64,000 nucleotides of DNA from Companilactobacillus jidongensis (GCF_003946575.1 NZ_RHOP01000012.1:16042-80041), one strand, 5' to 3'; positions 33,537-42,730 are shown, numbered from the stretch's first letter. Numbers and translations: made by a program. The notes: a model not told the origin generated them from the letters alone.

Positions 33537-35720
33537 ATGTATAAAAAGAAAATATATGGATTGATCGTCTTAATTGGTATCGTATCCTGTTTAATAGGGG
33601 TCATCACAAGATTTAATGTCGTTGGTGCGGATGCGAATGATGCAAGTCATTCTAAAATCAAAGCTGGCGCTTCTAATGATCCAGGGGAGTTAAACATTGA
33701 AGTTGACGATAAGAATTTAGAAGTCCAGGGTGAAGAGCTTCTAAATAATGCGCCTGAATCAGCAGCTGACGAAGATGGTGATGATGGAGACGATAGTGAT
33801 GACGGCGATGACGGGGACGATGATTGGGATAATGTGTATAAGCATAAACCAAGTCCACCGCCACTTAGAGCATTGGGAATGGTGTTCAGAGGTGGTTTCA
33901 TACTACAACCGTTAGAGAACATGTATGTTAGACAATCAAGATCAATTACGATGAAGTCCAAGTTTATCGAATCGATTTGGGATCGTTTATCTGGTGTGTT
34001 ATTGCTTCGTGATCAAACCCCCAATTATCGTTGGTATTATTCAACTGACAAAGAAAATTGGACAATGATCGCAAAAGAAAGCAAACGTGAAGGTAAGAAA
34101 AAAACTTATTTATATAAAGCCAAAAAAGTGGGGACATATTACTATCAAGTTAGAGCATCCTCAGGGGCATTATTGAACTTATTCAGAATACCTTATTATT
34201 CAAGAGTATCAGCGGTACATGTTATTCAAAAAGATGTTGATGCTGAAGATTTCAAAGTTACCCTAGATGACGATTATATTTATAATATGGACAATCTTGA
34301 TAATGTTACTTTTGCTAGAGAAAATGTAACGCCACACAATGCAACTGGTAATGTTACATGGTCAGGTGATAATGAAAAACTGGCAAAAGTGGATAAAATT
34401 ACAGGCGAAATCGTTGGTAATACGCGAGGCTTATCAGGGGATGTAAGGGTTACTGGCGTATTCACTAATTCTGGTAATGGAATTAAAAGTGATACAAAGG
34501 TACTTCGGGTCGGTGGTGGTTTGGATGATCAAACTGTCCAAGCGGGCGAAACAGCTACATTTGAACTATTTGGTGTTAATAAAAAAGAATTACCAGAAAA
34601 ATATTGGATCGAATGGCATGATAAAACACATAAAGAAGATATAGTTCTGGAAAAGGAACAAAATTTCAAACTGAAAATTGAACCGACCGGATTAAAGGAT
34701 GATAAGCGAAAAATTTATGCAAAAGTAATTGTTAAAGATCCAATTAAAGACAAGGAACATTCATTCAAAACTAGAGTAGCTAATTTGTGGGTCTTGAGTG
34801 CAGGTGAACCAAATATTGAGATCAAGAGTAAAATTGAAAATGAGTCTTACACTGAGAGTAACGGTGCAAGCGAATCCATAGATAAAGTTTTAAAGGGTGA
34901 TAAATTAACTATAACTAGTGATCTTGAAAATATTTCAAATGGAACGGTTTTGAATTTTGCGGAGTATAAGTTGCCACTCCATACTTCTAATACTAAAAAA
35001 GATATTATTTCAGTACAGGGAAGTACAAGTGAGGGTGCGCCATTAAAGAATATTAAATATCATTTCAATGATTCTGACAAAAAACATAAATATTTGCAGA
35101 TTGAAGATTTAAAATTCGAAGATCAGACTAAAATGCAAATTGTAGTTCAATTCAAAATCAATGGTGTACATCAAAAAGAAACATTTGTAACGCAGCCTAC
35201 GGTTGAGGGAACTCCTGGAGTAGATCCTGGAGAAGGTAACGATGACGACGAGATGTTTCGTGAGTATTTTAGTAATGAAATTATTGTTCACTTTATTAAT
35301 AATGAAATAAGTATCACCGCCGGAAATATCTCGTTTGGCGAAATTTCTTCCGTTACAGAAGGGCAACTGCTTAATCGAGTCAATTATAATGACAAGAATA
35401 GTGCTGTAGTTGAAATTGACGATCAGCGGCGAAATAAAAAAGAACATCAAATTAAAGTAAAGCAAGAAAGTCAATTTATGGATCAATCCACGAAAACAAC
35501 TATTCCAGTATCATTACGATATTATAAATCGGATGGCAGTTTCACATCGATAGATAATAATTATTCAGACGTTCCCAAAGAGGATCTTAATATTCACGAT
35601 AATATTGATTCAGTGTGTTGGAATAAGGACTGTGGCGTGTTGATGCATATAGATGATGCCAACATTCCTGCAGGTTCATATTCGACAGTTCTGACATGGA
35701 CATCGTTCGATGTTCCGTGA
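33537..35720 (+). CDS. Large secreted WxL-like surface protein
   Basis: 727 aa. Signal peptide (about 1-31), a very acidic Asp/Gly stretch (about 79-100) and Pro-rich linker, an Ig-like/stalk region including a Big_2-like domain (about 240-325), and a C-terminal beta region ending 'IPAGSYSTVLTWTSFDVP', which resembles the end of WxL domains (LTWTL..AP). Two Cys near the end (CWNKDC) may form a disulphide. No sortase motif. In lactobacilli such proteins often sit in csc clusters; this one is alone. Confidence 0.65.
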   Translation: MYKKKIYGLIVLIGIVSCLIGVITRFNVVGADANDASHSKIKAGASNDPGELNIEVDDKNLEVQGEELLNNAPESAADEDGDDGDDSDDGDDGDDDWDNVYKHKPSPPPLRALGMVFRGGFILQPLENMYVRQSRSITMKSKFIESIWDRLSGVLLLRDQTPNYRWYYSTDKENWTMIAKESKREGKKKTYLYKAKKVGTYYYQVRASSGALLNLFRIPYYSRVSAVHVIQKDVDAEDFKVTLDDDYIYNMDNLDNVTFARENVTPHNATGNVTWSGDNEKLAKVDKITGEIVGNTRGLSGDVRVTGVFTNSGNGIKSDTKVLRVGGGLDDQTVQAGETATFELFGVNKKELPEKYWIEWHDKTHKEDIVLEKEQNFKLKIEPTGLKDDKRKIYAKVIVKDPIKDKEHSFKTRVANLWVLSAGEPNIEIKSKIENESYTESNGASESIDKVLKGDKLTITSDLENISNGTVLNFAEYKLPLHTSNTKKDIISVQGSTSEGAPLKNIKYHFNDSDKKHKYLQIEDLKFEDQTKMQIVVQFKINGVHQKETFVTQPTVEGTPGVDPGEGNDDDEMFREYFSNEIIVHFINNEISITAGNISFGEISSVTEGQLLNRVNYNDKNSAVVEIDDQRRNKKEHQIKVKQESQFMDQSTKTTIPVSLRYYKSDGSFTSIDNNYSDVPKEDLNIHDNIDSVCWNKDCGVLMHIDDANIPAGSYSTVLTWTSFDVP

Positions 35721-35722
35721 AA

Positions 35723-36043
35723 TTAGCTGCTAGTAGTTAGCTTGATTCCAATAATACTGATTAGTAACAAGGCAATAAATATCCAAGTAATAGGTGAAAC
35801 TTTGTCACCAAAAATGAAGAAGCCGACTAAAATCGAACCTAGCGCACCAATGCCAGTCCAAATTGGGTAAGCAATGCTTAATGGTAGAGTTTTGGTAGCC
35901 TTAGCTAGGAGTACAAAACTAATAACCATTCCAATTATGGTTAAGAGTGTAAAATTTAGTTTGGTGAATCCGTGGCTTAATTTCATCATTGAAGCCCAAA
36001 TGACTTCAAACAATCCCGCAATAATTAAATAAATCCAATTCAT
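35723..36043 (-). CDS. sugE: Gdx/SugE-type small multidrug (guanidinium) exporter
   Basis: 106 aa with four membrane helices. The essential Glu sits in helix 1 (GLFEVIWASMMK, Glu about 13), and the 'AYPIWTGIGALGSILVGFFIFGD' helix (about 59-81) is typical. WASMMKLS-type sequence is nearer to SugE/Gdx guanidinium exporters than to EmrE. SMR proteins act as antiparallel dimers exchanging protons. The gene is preceded by an attenuator-like leader, which fits riboswitch control. Confidence 0.85.
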   Translation of the reverse strand: MNWIYLIIAGLFEVIWASMMKLSHGFTKLNFTLLTIIGMVISFVLLAKATKTLPLSIAYPIWTGIGALGSILVGFFIFGDKVSPITWIFIALLLISIIGIKLTTSS

Positions 36044-36073
36044 AATAGTACCTCCATTTTTTTACAAAAAAAT

Positions 36074-36148
36074 AAAGTATCCCTAATAATTCCTTCTTTG
36101 GCCTAACGGAATTATTAAGAATACTTTTTTAGTGACACCCGGCGGTGT
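36074..36148 (-). promoter_or_regulatory. Attenuator leader (possible riboswitch) of sugE
   Basis: On the minus strand, a short hairpin ACACC-GCCG-GGTGT (36135-36148) is followed by a long terminator stem (36074-36127: AAGTATTCTTAATAATTCC pairing with GGAATTATTAGGGATACTT) and a T-run. Terminator before an efflux gene means conditional read-through. Guanidine riboswitches commonly control this exporter; the class cannot be assigned, and the classical ykkC core is not seen. Confidence 0.6.
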
Positions 36149-36208
36149 ATTGATTTATCATAGAATAATACCACATTAAATATTTTATGGCTAGGGGATC
36201 GTTTAAGG

Positions 36209-36637
36209 ATGATTGAAAACATGACACTGGATGAAATTGATCAGGTCGCAAATATTTGGCTTGAGGGTAATTTGGATGCCCATAATTTTATTAGTGCAAA
36301 ATATTGGAAGAGTAATTTGGAACAGGTTAAGCGTGAGTTTGTTGATGCCGAAGTCTATGTTTATAAAGTTGACGATGCTATTGCTGGATTTATTGGATTG
36401 AATGGCAACTACGTATCTGGAGTATTTATTAAACGTGAATATCGCAGTCAGGGAATTGGCAAGCAACTGTTTGATTATGCAAAGGAAAATCACGATGATT
36501 TATTAGTAAGTTGTTATGTCAAAAATTTCAAAGCATTAAACTTTTATCGCGTTAATGGATTTTCTATTAAAGCAGAAGGACTTGACAAAGATACGGGTGA
36601 ATCTGAAGTAACAATGATTTGGATGAAAAAAGACTGA
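36209..36637 (+). CDS. GNAT family N-acetyltransferase
   Basis: 142 aa; acetyl-CoA binding motif A 'VFIKREYRSQGIGKQLFDYAKE' (about 71-92, RSQGIG) and motif B 'SCYVKNFKALNFYRVNGF'. Small YjaB/PhnO-like type; substrate unknown. Starts ATG 36209 after AGGGGATCGTTTA. Divergent from sugE. Confidence 0.87.
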   Translation: MIENMTLDEIDQVANIWLEGNLDAHNFISAKYWKSNLEQVKREFVDAEVYVYKVDDAIAGFIGLNGNYVSGVFIKREYRSQGIGKQLFDYAKENHDDLLVSCYVKNFKALNFYRVNGFSIKAEGLDKDTGESEVTMIWMKKD

Positions 36638-36660
36638 GAAAGTTTTCTCAGTCTTTTTTT
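36630..36660. terminator. Bidirectional terminator between GNAT and MFS genes
   Basis: AAGACTGAGAA, AGTT loop, TTCTCAGTCTT with A/T tails on both sides. It overlaps the GNAT stop codon and serves both convergent genes. Confidence 0.88.
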
Positions 36661-37843
36661 AGTCTTGCACTGTAGCAAGTGGGAAACGTTTAACAATAAA
36701 TGTCAGTAGATATGAGGCTGCTAAGATAACCGCAACGACCATGTATGGATAATGTGTGTTCCAATCCATCAAAGCACCAGACATCAAAGGTCCAATGACA
36801 TTACCAATACTAGTCAACGACATATTCATACCATTGATCAGACCCTGATTAGATTTACTTGATTTGGTTAACAAAGTTGTAATCGCAGGACGTAATAGGT
36901 CAAATGATGAGAAGATAATCAAAGTCGCAACAATAACTGACACATGTGAATGTGCTTGTGTGATCCAGAAAACACAAATGGCACTTAATAGGAAACAATA
37001 ACTGATCAAACCAACTTCGCCGATCTTATTGATAAGCCAATTGAAGGCAGCAACTTGCAATATTAACGAAATAATACCATTAAGTGTCAATACTAATGCA
37101 ATCGTTCCCAATCCAAAATCGAAAACTTGGTTTACGTAAATACTGTAGATACTTTCAAATCCTTGAAGTCCAAATGATGAGACTAAGATCATTCCGAAGA
37201 GCACAACCATTGGAACAGTTAAAATAGACATAATAGAAGATTTATTTTTGTTGAGTTTGGCCTCTTCCTTTTGTTCAACTTCAATTGTTTCTTTACCTTC
37301 TTTAAGAAAAATCTGTGTGAAGATGCAACTGGTGATGGCAAGAACACCAGCAACCCAAAATGGTGTCTTGTAACTGATACCAGCCAGGATGCCACCAAGT
37401 CCAGGGCCTAAGATCAGTCCACCACTAAAAGCAGCCGACAACCAGCCAATAACTTTGGCACGTTCCTTTAATGTTGTTAAGTCAGAGCCAAGTGCCATTG
37501 AAGTAGGAATAACCATGGCCGCAGAAAGTCCACCAATAATACGTGATAGGTTGAACATTGGTAGTGTTGTTGCAATTGCAAAAATAAATTCTGAGATCAT
37601 ATAAGTAAATAGTCCAAAGACAATGACTGGTTTACGACCAATTTTATCTGACATTCTACCTACGATAGGTGAGGCTACAAATTGTGCAAAAGCAAATAAT
37701 GAAGTCATGACCCCCATTTGTGATGTTGTATAATGAAACTCATTTTTGATGAATGGTGTAACTGGAATGACTAATCCGATTCCCAAACAAATCAAAAAGT
37801 TACTAAATATTAAAATATAAATGGATTTTCTGTTTTTTTCCAT
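36659..37843 (-). CDS. MFS drug-efflux transporter, 12 helices
   Basis: 394 aa, DHA1-type. Motif A in loop 2-3 reads 'GRMSDKIGRKPVIVFG' (about 62-77); the helix 5 segment 'SGGLILGPGLGGILAGISYKTPF' is the antiporter motif C region. A charged central loop (about 185-205, Glu/Lys-rich) separates the two halves. Ribosome site GAGAGGGGGATTAAC. Its leader holds an intrinsic terminator, suggesting attenuation. Confidence 0.87.
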   Translation of the reverse strand: MEKNRKSIYILIFSNFLICLGIGLVIPVTPFIKNEFHYTTSQMGVMTSLFAFAQFVASPIVGRMSDKIGRKPVIVFGLFTYMISEFIFAIATTLPMFNLSRIIGGLSAAMVIPTSMALGSDLTTLKERAKVIGWLSAAFSGGLILGPGLGGILAGISYKTPFWVAGVLAITSCIFTQIFLKEGKETIEVEQKEEAKLNKNKSSIMSILTVPMVVLFGMILVSSFGLQGFESIYSIYVNQVFDFGLGTIALVLTLNGIISLILQVAAFNWLINKIGEVGLISYCFLLSAICVFWITQAHSHVSVIVATLIIFSSFDLLRPAITTLLTKSSKSNQGLINGMNMSLTSIGNVIGPLMSGALMDWNTHYPYMVVAVILAASYLLTFIVKRFPLATVQD

Positions 37844-37877
37844 GTTAATCCCCCTCTCAAAGCCACGCTAAAAACGC

Positions 37878-37901
37878 TTAAAAAAAACCACCGCCGTGGT
37901 T
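37878..37901 (-). promoter_or_regulatory. Leader terminator upstream of MFS gene
   Basis: Minus strand AACCAC-GGCG-GTGGTT followed by eight T, between the promoter region and the MFS start. A terminator here implies regulated read-through (attenuation). Confidence 0.6.
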
Positions 37902-38002
37902 GGCGATAGTTTTTATTAGTTCAGTTCATCGTAGATGATTATTGTCAAAAAAGCAATATATTGTTTATATTTTCGTAATGATATTAATTATAATAAACAA
38001 AA

Positions 38003-38037
38003 AGGCCATCTCCATTCGAAGTTCCCGGAGATAGCCT
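38003..38037 (-). terminator. Terminator of DUF3862-like gene
   Basis: Minus strand AGGCTATCTCC, 13-base loop, GGAGATGGCCT then T-run. Confidence 0.82.
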
Positions 38038-38113
38038 ATACTGATTCCACCAGAAAGAATTGTACCATTGTGATTATTGATGTAATCAAATATTAAGAAA
38101 ATTTAAAAAATCC

Positions 38114-38827
38114 TTATTTAACACCACTTTGAGTTTGTTCAGTAACTTTATCGTTAGTAAAAGTGATAACGATTTTGGCTCCAGAATCACCCTTGATATC
38201 AGAGGTATAAGTTAGCTTATTGATAGATGTTCCGTTCACTGAGGAATCGTCATAAGCATTGGGTTGACCCAGTATTTTTTCGATATCGGCAGTACTTTGG
38301 TCACTTTCGATTTGAGCATACTTTTGAATATCAATTTTACTATCACGTTTTACTTTCAAGCCCGATATTGTCTTACTTATAGCGTGATTGTTGGCAAATC
38401 CAACTGAAACCGATGAACCTGATTCAGCATTGGCGACTTTATCCCAAGTTTGAACATCGACGTCAATACCTTGAACATTACTAGTTGAGTGACTAGTTGG
38501 TGTGCCAAAGATTGGTTTGATAGTATCCCATGAAGTTCCGTTATCAGAATCTAAGGCAATATTATTGAATTGGTCCAAGGTTATGCCATCACTAGCTGAA
38601 TTAGATGTGGATTTTTTCTTAGTGGCTGATTTAGATTTTTCAACTTTTTCCGTTTTATTTTTGTCACTGGTATTGTTGCTTTTATTGTTTATGTAACCAA
38701 ATAATCCGAATCCCACTCCGGCAATGACTATTAAAGCAATGATCAACCAAAACCACCATTTTTTAAAAAATGGTTTTTTGCGTGATCTGCGAAGTGACAT
38801 TCTAGACATGTTTGAATTATTATTCAT
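38114..38827 (-). CDS. Membrane-anchored DUF3862-like lipoprotein-like protein
   Basis: 237 aa. Basic N-terminus, membrane helix (about 26-46), Lys/Ser-rich linker, then two BLIP-like tandem half-domains: 'DGITLDQFNNIALDSDNGTSWDTIKPIFGTP' and 'IDIQKYAQIESDQSTADIEKILGQPN', each followed by TWDKV or TYTSD strands. Similar to DUF3862/BLIP-fold proteins. The gene at 46256 is a paralogue. Role unknown, probably at the cell surface. Confidence 0.75.
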   Translation of the reverse strand: MNNNSNMSRMSLRRSRKKPFFKKWWFWLIIALIVIAGVGFGLFGYINNKSNNTSDKNKTEKVEKSKSATKKKSTSNSASDGITLDQFNNIALDSDNGTSWDTIKPIFGTPTSHSTSNVQGIDVDVQTWDKVANAESGSSVSVGFANNHAISKTISGLKVKRDSKIDIQKYAQIESDQSTADIEKILGQPNAYDDSSVNGTSINKLTYTSDIKGDSGAKIVITFTNDKVTEQTQSGVK

Positions 38828-38979
38828 TTTTCTACCCCTGACCCTAAGTTGGTTATATATATGTATCTATAATACCAATTTTTTTTATTAAATTTTAGTT
38901 TTTAGTATTTATTAAAGAAAACTCAAAAATTAAAAAAAGGAAGTCTGATGAAACACGTTTGATTTCTGAGTATAACGTA

Positions 38980-39013
38980 AAAAAACCCCCGTATTTACTA
39001 TCGTAAATGCAGG
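38980..39013 (-). terminator. Terminator of NADH peroxidase gene
   Basis: CCCTGCATTTAC, GATA, GTAAATACGGGG (minus strand), followed by seven T. Confidence 0.87.
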
Positions 39014-39029
39014 GATTTATTTAGATATT

Positions 39030-40400
39030 CTAAAATTTATCTTCATGTAAAGCATGTTGTGCGGCCAAGTTTAACAAACTCCATTGACGGTCAAAACCTG
39101 GTTGGAAGAAGAAGTCCGCATCAGCTAAATCTTCAAGACTCAATTTGTTCTCAATTGCTAATGCTAAGACGTTACCTTGTGCAGTGATGTCGTACTTGGA
39201 TAGTACAGCTCCACCTAAGATTTGATGGTTATCGGGATTATATGCTAAGTATACGTGAACCTTGGTATTACCTTTATCAGCAGGTACGTAGATTGGACGT
39301 AGGGTATCGCTGTAGAAAGATGTGGAAATATTTACGCCGGCACGTTTGGCAGTGAATGAATTCAAGCCACTTTCGGCAAAGTGATAATCGAAAACGCTGA
39401 GAGCAGATGAACCGACAACACCTTTGAATGGTACAGCTGGTGTATCTTCGAATAGGTGGCTGATAACGTATCTTGCTTCACGACGTACAACGGTTGCCAA
39501 AGCAATTGGTACGTGAGTTTCGGCAGGGATGGAATAGGCAAGTGTGGCATCACCCATTGCGTATACATCTGGCACGTTAGTACGTAAGTATTCATCAGTC
39601 TTGATCCAGCCACGATCATCTAGATCAACGACACCTTTGAGCCAGTCAGTATTTGGTTTAACACCGGCAGCCTGAATTACCAAGTCAGTTGGGTATTCAC
39701 CAGTTTTAGTTTTAACAGCAGTGACTTTATCTTCACCAACATATTCTTTAAGTTGAGCATTCATGACCACATCAACGCCATTTTTAACGAGATGCTTTTC
39801 TAGGATAGAAGTCATGTCTTCGTCAAGATATGTACCAAGTGGACGGTCGATAACGTCCATCAAAGTGACTTCTTTACCAGCTTTAGTTGCGGCCTCAGCG
39901 GCTTCGATACCGATATAACCAGCTCCAACAACGGTAATGTGTTTAGTTTCGGGATCATTTAACTTTGCTTTGATCTTAGTTGCCCAGTCGTATCCACGCA
40001 TAAGGTAAACATTTTCTAGATTATTTCCGGGAATAGGGAGTGACTTAGGAGTTACTCCAGAACTCAAAATCAATTTGTCATATTCATAGTCTTTAGATTC
40101 ATTAGTTGTTGAATCTAGTACAGATACAGTTTTGTCATCAGCATTTATTTTTTGAACAAGATGATTGTTCATGATATGAACATTTTCTTGTGGGAAACTC
40201 TTCTCGCTGAAGTTTCTAACGTCGTTAACATCTGTGACACTATCTTCCAAGAATAGTTCCATTCCACATGACATGAACGAAATGAAATCACCTGCTTCAA
40301 ACAAAGTGATATCCACATCATCGTAGCGATTCAATAATTCAATGATTGATTGATGACCACCATGTGATGCTCCAACAATAACGATTTTCTTCTTTGACAT
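39030..40400 (-). CDS. npr: NADH peroxidase (flavoprotein)
   Basis: 456 aa. Reduces H2O2 to water with NADH through FAD and a cysteine sulfenic acid. FAD-binding 'KIVIVGASHGGHQ' at the start (His about 13 corresponds to the Npr active-site His), redox Cys in 'FMSCGMELFLED' (about 45), second nucleotide motif 'ITVVGAGYIGIEAAEAATKAG' (about 157-177), and 'DVYAMGDATL' near the second FAD contact. SCGMEL plus the SHGG His favour peroxidase over water-forming oxidase. Start 40400 is set by CGGGAGGTTTTTGT. Important for a catalase-poor lactic acid bacterium. Confidence 0.87.
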   Translation of the reverse strand: MSKKKIVIVGASHGGHQSIIELLNRYDDVDITLFEAGDFISFMSCGMELFLEDSVTDVNDVRNFSEKSFPQENVHIMNNHLVQKINADDKTVSVLDSTTNESKDYEYDKLILSSGVTPKSLPIPGNNLENVYLMRGYDWATKIKAKLNDPETKHITVVGAGYIGIEAAEAATKAGKEVTLMDVIDRPLGTYLDEDMTSILEKHLVKNGVDVVMNAQLKEYVGEDKVTAVKTKTGEYPTDLVIQAAGVKPNTDWLKGVVDLDDRGWIKTDEYLRTNVPDVYAMGDATLAYSIPAETHVPIALATVVRREARYVISHLFEDTPAVPFKGVVGSSALSVFDYHFAESGLNSFTAKRAGVNISTSFYSDTLRPIYVPADKGNTKVHVYLAYNPDNHQILGGAVLSKYDITAQGNVLALAIENKLSLEDLADADFFFQPGFDRQWSLLNLAAQHALHEDKF

Positions 40401-40537
40401 ACAAAAACCTCCCGTGAATTTATAAAAATAATTGTAATTAAATACAAACTCCAACATAAGGGTATGTCATTTCGAAAGCGTTATCAACATATTAATTGTA
40501 TATTGTGTAACTTGAGCCGAATTATAGGAATGTGATT

Positions 40538-41023
40538 TTATTGATTGTAAGTGTCGCGTGGAGCCATTTGTTTGATAGTTTCACCTTGATAAAGATTTTT
40601 GCCAAGATGATTTTCTGCATTATCATCGTATAAGTATACGGAAGTAATGCCATTATCAGTATTATCGACCCTAATGTATTTTGCATCAGTAGTTTTCCAA
40701 GTGTAAGTCATACCGAGCCCATCAATATAAGCAGATGAATACATGCTACCGACATACTTTTGAATAGTTTGTGAGTCTTGCTGTCCGAAAGCTTGTGCTG
40801 CACGATCGATGAAAGTCTGTTCTTCTTCTGGTGTACGTTTTTCAGTTACAGTTTTTTCTTTTTTGGGAGTTTTACTTGTCTTTTTCGTTATTTTAGCAAT
40901 TTTAGTATTATCATTTTTAGAAACATTTTGATTATTTTGAACGAAATAAACTCCGACTGTTCCAATGACAATGAATGTAAGCAACCAAAACCACCATTGC
41001 TGGAAAATTTGTTTATTCGCCAT
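40538..41023 (-). CDS. Single-pass membrane protein, unknown
   Basis: 161 aa. Short N-terminus then membrane helix ('[20 protein letters not shown]', about 10-29), Lys/Thr linker and a soluble domain with '[26 protein letters not shown]'. The start at 41023 overlaps the ArsR gene by 11 bases; an earlier ATG at 41044 has no ribosome site. The linked arsR position suggests coexpression, but no function can be assigned. Confidence 0.6.
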   Translation of the reverse strand: MANKQIFQQWWFWLLTFIVIGTVGVYFVQNNQNVSKNDNTKIAKITKKTSKTPKKEKTVTEKRTPEEEQTFIDRAAQAFGQQDSQTIQKYVGSMYSSAYIDGLGMTYTWKTTDAKYIRVDNTDNGITSVYLYDDNAENHLGKNLYQGETIKQMAPRDTYNQ

Positions 41024-41339
41024 GTTTTTTACCGCGCATGACATGGTCAGCATGTTCTAGAGTTTCATTGATAACGTCCAAAATATGTGGATCACTTAAT
41101 TTGTAATAATTGGCTTTGCCGATTTTTTGTGAGCTAACTAATTGGTATTGTCGCAAAAGTGCTAGTTGATGAGAAACAGCTGACTGTTCAATGCCTAATA
41201 AATCAACAATTTCACTGACATTCATTTCCTTTTGCTCGAGGATATTGAGCATTTGTAATCGAATAGGATTATTAAGAATCTTCATTATTTTCTGTGACTC
41301 TGCTAATAGCTTGGGTTCGATTAATTTTACGTTGTTCAA
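41013..41339 (-). CDS. ArsR/SmtB metal-sensing repressor, CzrA-like
   Basis: 108 aa winged helix. The HTH helix reads '[18 protein letters not shown]' (about 49-66). The last helix carries D-x-H...H-x-x-H ([18 protein letters not shown], about 83-100) with spacing identical to CzrA's zinc/cobalt site (Asp84, His86, His97, His100), so a Zn/Co/Cd sensor is likely. Start is TTG 41339 after GGAGGCGTTACT. A perfect palindrome lies between it and the divergent CadD gene. Confidence 0.87.
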   Translation of the reverse strand: MNNVKLIEPKLLAESQKIMKILNNPIRLQMLNILEQKEMNVSEIVDLLGIEQSAVSHQLALLRQYQLVSSQKIGKANYYKLSDPHILDVINETLEHADHVMRGKKHGE

Positions 41340-41362
41340 AGTAACGCCTCCTACATATGTTG

Positions 41363-41398
41363 ATTATTTCATATGATAATATTATCATATGAAATAAT
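41363..41398. promoter_or_regulatory. Palindromic operator between repressor and CadD
   Basis: A perfect 36-base palindrome whose centre is ATATGATAATATTATCATAT, matching the ATATGAnnnnnnTCATAT form recognised by ArsR/CzrA-type repressors. It lies just before the CadD ribosome site and upstream of the repressor start, so it can control both. Confidence 0.85.
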
Positions 41399-41416
41399 TT
41401 GAAACGAGGTAATAAA

Positions 41417-42013
41417 ATGATAAAAGCAATTTTAACTGGTGTTACAGCTTATATATCTACTAGTATAGACTATTTAATAATTTTGATGGTTATCTTTGGA
41501 GCGACCAAACCAAATCAGAAGTGGTTGGTATATTTTGGAGATATTTTGGGAACCTCAATCTTAGTAATCAGTAGTTTGATTATGGCATTTGTTCTAGGTT
41601 TTATACCTGAAGAATGGGTACTTGGTTTGTTGGGATTGATTCCGATATTTATGGGAATTAAGTTATTGTTCTTTGGCGAAAGTGATGACGACGATGTCGT
41701 TGCAAGTGGAATGAAGAAAAAATCAAATGTGATTTTAAATGTGGCTTTGATAACAATTGCGACTTGTGGTGCCGATAATATTGGAATTTATGTTCCAATA
41801 TTTGTCCAATCTAGTTTGAGTACTTTGATAATAATATTGATTACATTCTTTTTTATGCTGACATTGTTCTGTTATATTGGTTACTTGTTAGTTAGAATAC
41901 CAAAAGTTGCGGATGTCTTAGAAAAGTGGGGAAGATATATTACTTCAATTGTTTATATTATTCTTGGATTGTTTATATTGATTGAAGGTGGAACCTTTGC
42001 ACACATTTTTTAG
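41417..42013 (+). CDS. cadD: CadD-family cadmium/metal resistance transporter
   Basis: 198 aa with about six membrane helices. 'TGVTAYISTSIDYLIILMVIF' at the N-terminus, 'DILGTSILVISSLIMAFVLGFIP' and 'CGADNIGIYVPIF' are CadD-like. Likely exports Cd2+ or Zn2+. Start after AACGAGGTAATAAA. Divergent from the CzrA-like repressor with a shared operator, a self-contained metal-response unit. Confidence 0.87.
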   Translation: MIKAILTGVTAYISTSIDYLIILMVIFGATKPNQKWLVYFGDILGTSILVISSLIMAFVLGFIPEEWVLGLLGLIPIFMGIKLLFFGESDDDDVVASGMKKKSNVILNVALITIATCGADNIGIYVPIFVQSSLSTLIIILITFFFMLTLFCYIGYLLVRIPKVADVLEKWGRYITSIVYIILGLFILIEGGTFAHIF

Positions 42014-42098
42014 ATGATATATCGATGATTATTATTTGTTTGATATTGATACTTGTATTGGAATTTTTTTTGAAATCAAAATAGGGATGTAGACTTAT

Positions 42099-42623
42099 CT
42101 AAACTTGCTCATAATTTGATGTGTGGACTAAATTTGCAACAACTTGTCCCATTCTTTCAGGAGAATCAGGATTTGGTTCTTGAATCCAGACAATAAGTAA
42201 TCGAGTCAGTCCACCAATTGTGAACGCAGTTGCATATGAATCCGGTAGTGCAGGAGTGATCACACGTTGAATTAGTAATTCAGTAAAACAGCGTTCGAAT
42301 GTGCTCTGAACTAAATTTAGCTCACCATTGACAATAAAGATACCTAGTGATTGGGCATCTGTTTGAATTACCTTAAAAAACATCGTGCAGGTATCTTGTG
42401 AGTCATTGGCATGATATTTTTTGACTAAGCGAAGGAATCGATTAAATAAATATAATATATGTGAACGGATGATATCGTCGTAAGTCTGGTAGTGTCGATA
42501 AAAGTACATCCTTGACACACCAGCCTGCCGTGTTAATTGTGATACTGAGATCATACTCAAAGGGGTTGTTTTGTGTAATTCACTAAGTGTATTAAAAAGT
42601 AATTGCTCTTTAGATTCGACCAT
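42099..42623 (-). CDS. TetR family regulator
   Basis: 174 aa. N-terminal HTH with 'MISVSQLTRQAGVSRMYFYRHYQTYDDII' (about 24-52), the canonical TetR recognition helix. The C-terminal ligand domain is unrecognised. Ribosome site GAAGGAGAAAGA. Divergent from the 7-TM gene with an inverted repeat in between, so the latter is its probable target. Confidence 0.87.
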   Translation of the reverse strand: MVESKEQLLFNTLSELHKTTPLSMISVSQLTRQAGVSRMYFYRHYQTYDDIIRSHILYLFNRFLRLVKKYHANDSQDTCTMFFKVIQTDAQSLGIFIVNGELNLVQSTFERCFTELLIQRVITPALPDSYATAFTIGGLTRLLIVWIQEPNPDSPERMGQVVANLVHTSNYEQV

Positions 42624-42637
42624 TCTTTCTCCTTCAA

Positions 42638-42665
42638 TGTGACAATGTTAATGCAAACTGTCACA
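42638..42665. promoter_or_regulatory. Inverted repeat, probable TetR operator
   Basis: TGTGACA and TGTCACA separated by 14 bases, in the intergenic region shared by the TetR and 7-TM genes. It lies close to the TetR start and upstream of the target promoter. Confidence 0.6.
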
Positions 42666-42730
42666 CAATCCTATTCAATTTCATCCTTCGCCTGTACACT
42701 TGGAAATATCAAGAAATAAGGAGTGGAAGG

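Noticed and set aside
36074..36148. Classical ykkC guanidine-I riboswitch
   Set aside because: The conserved guanidine-I core sequence is not found; only an attenuator of unknown class can be supported.
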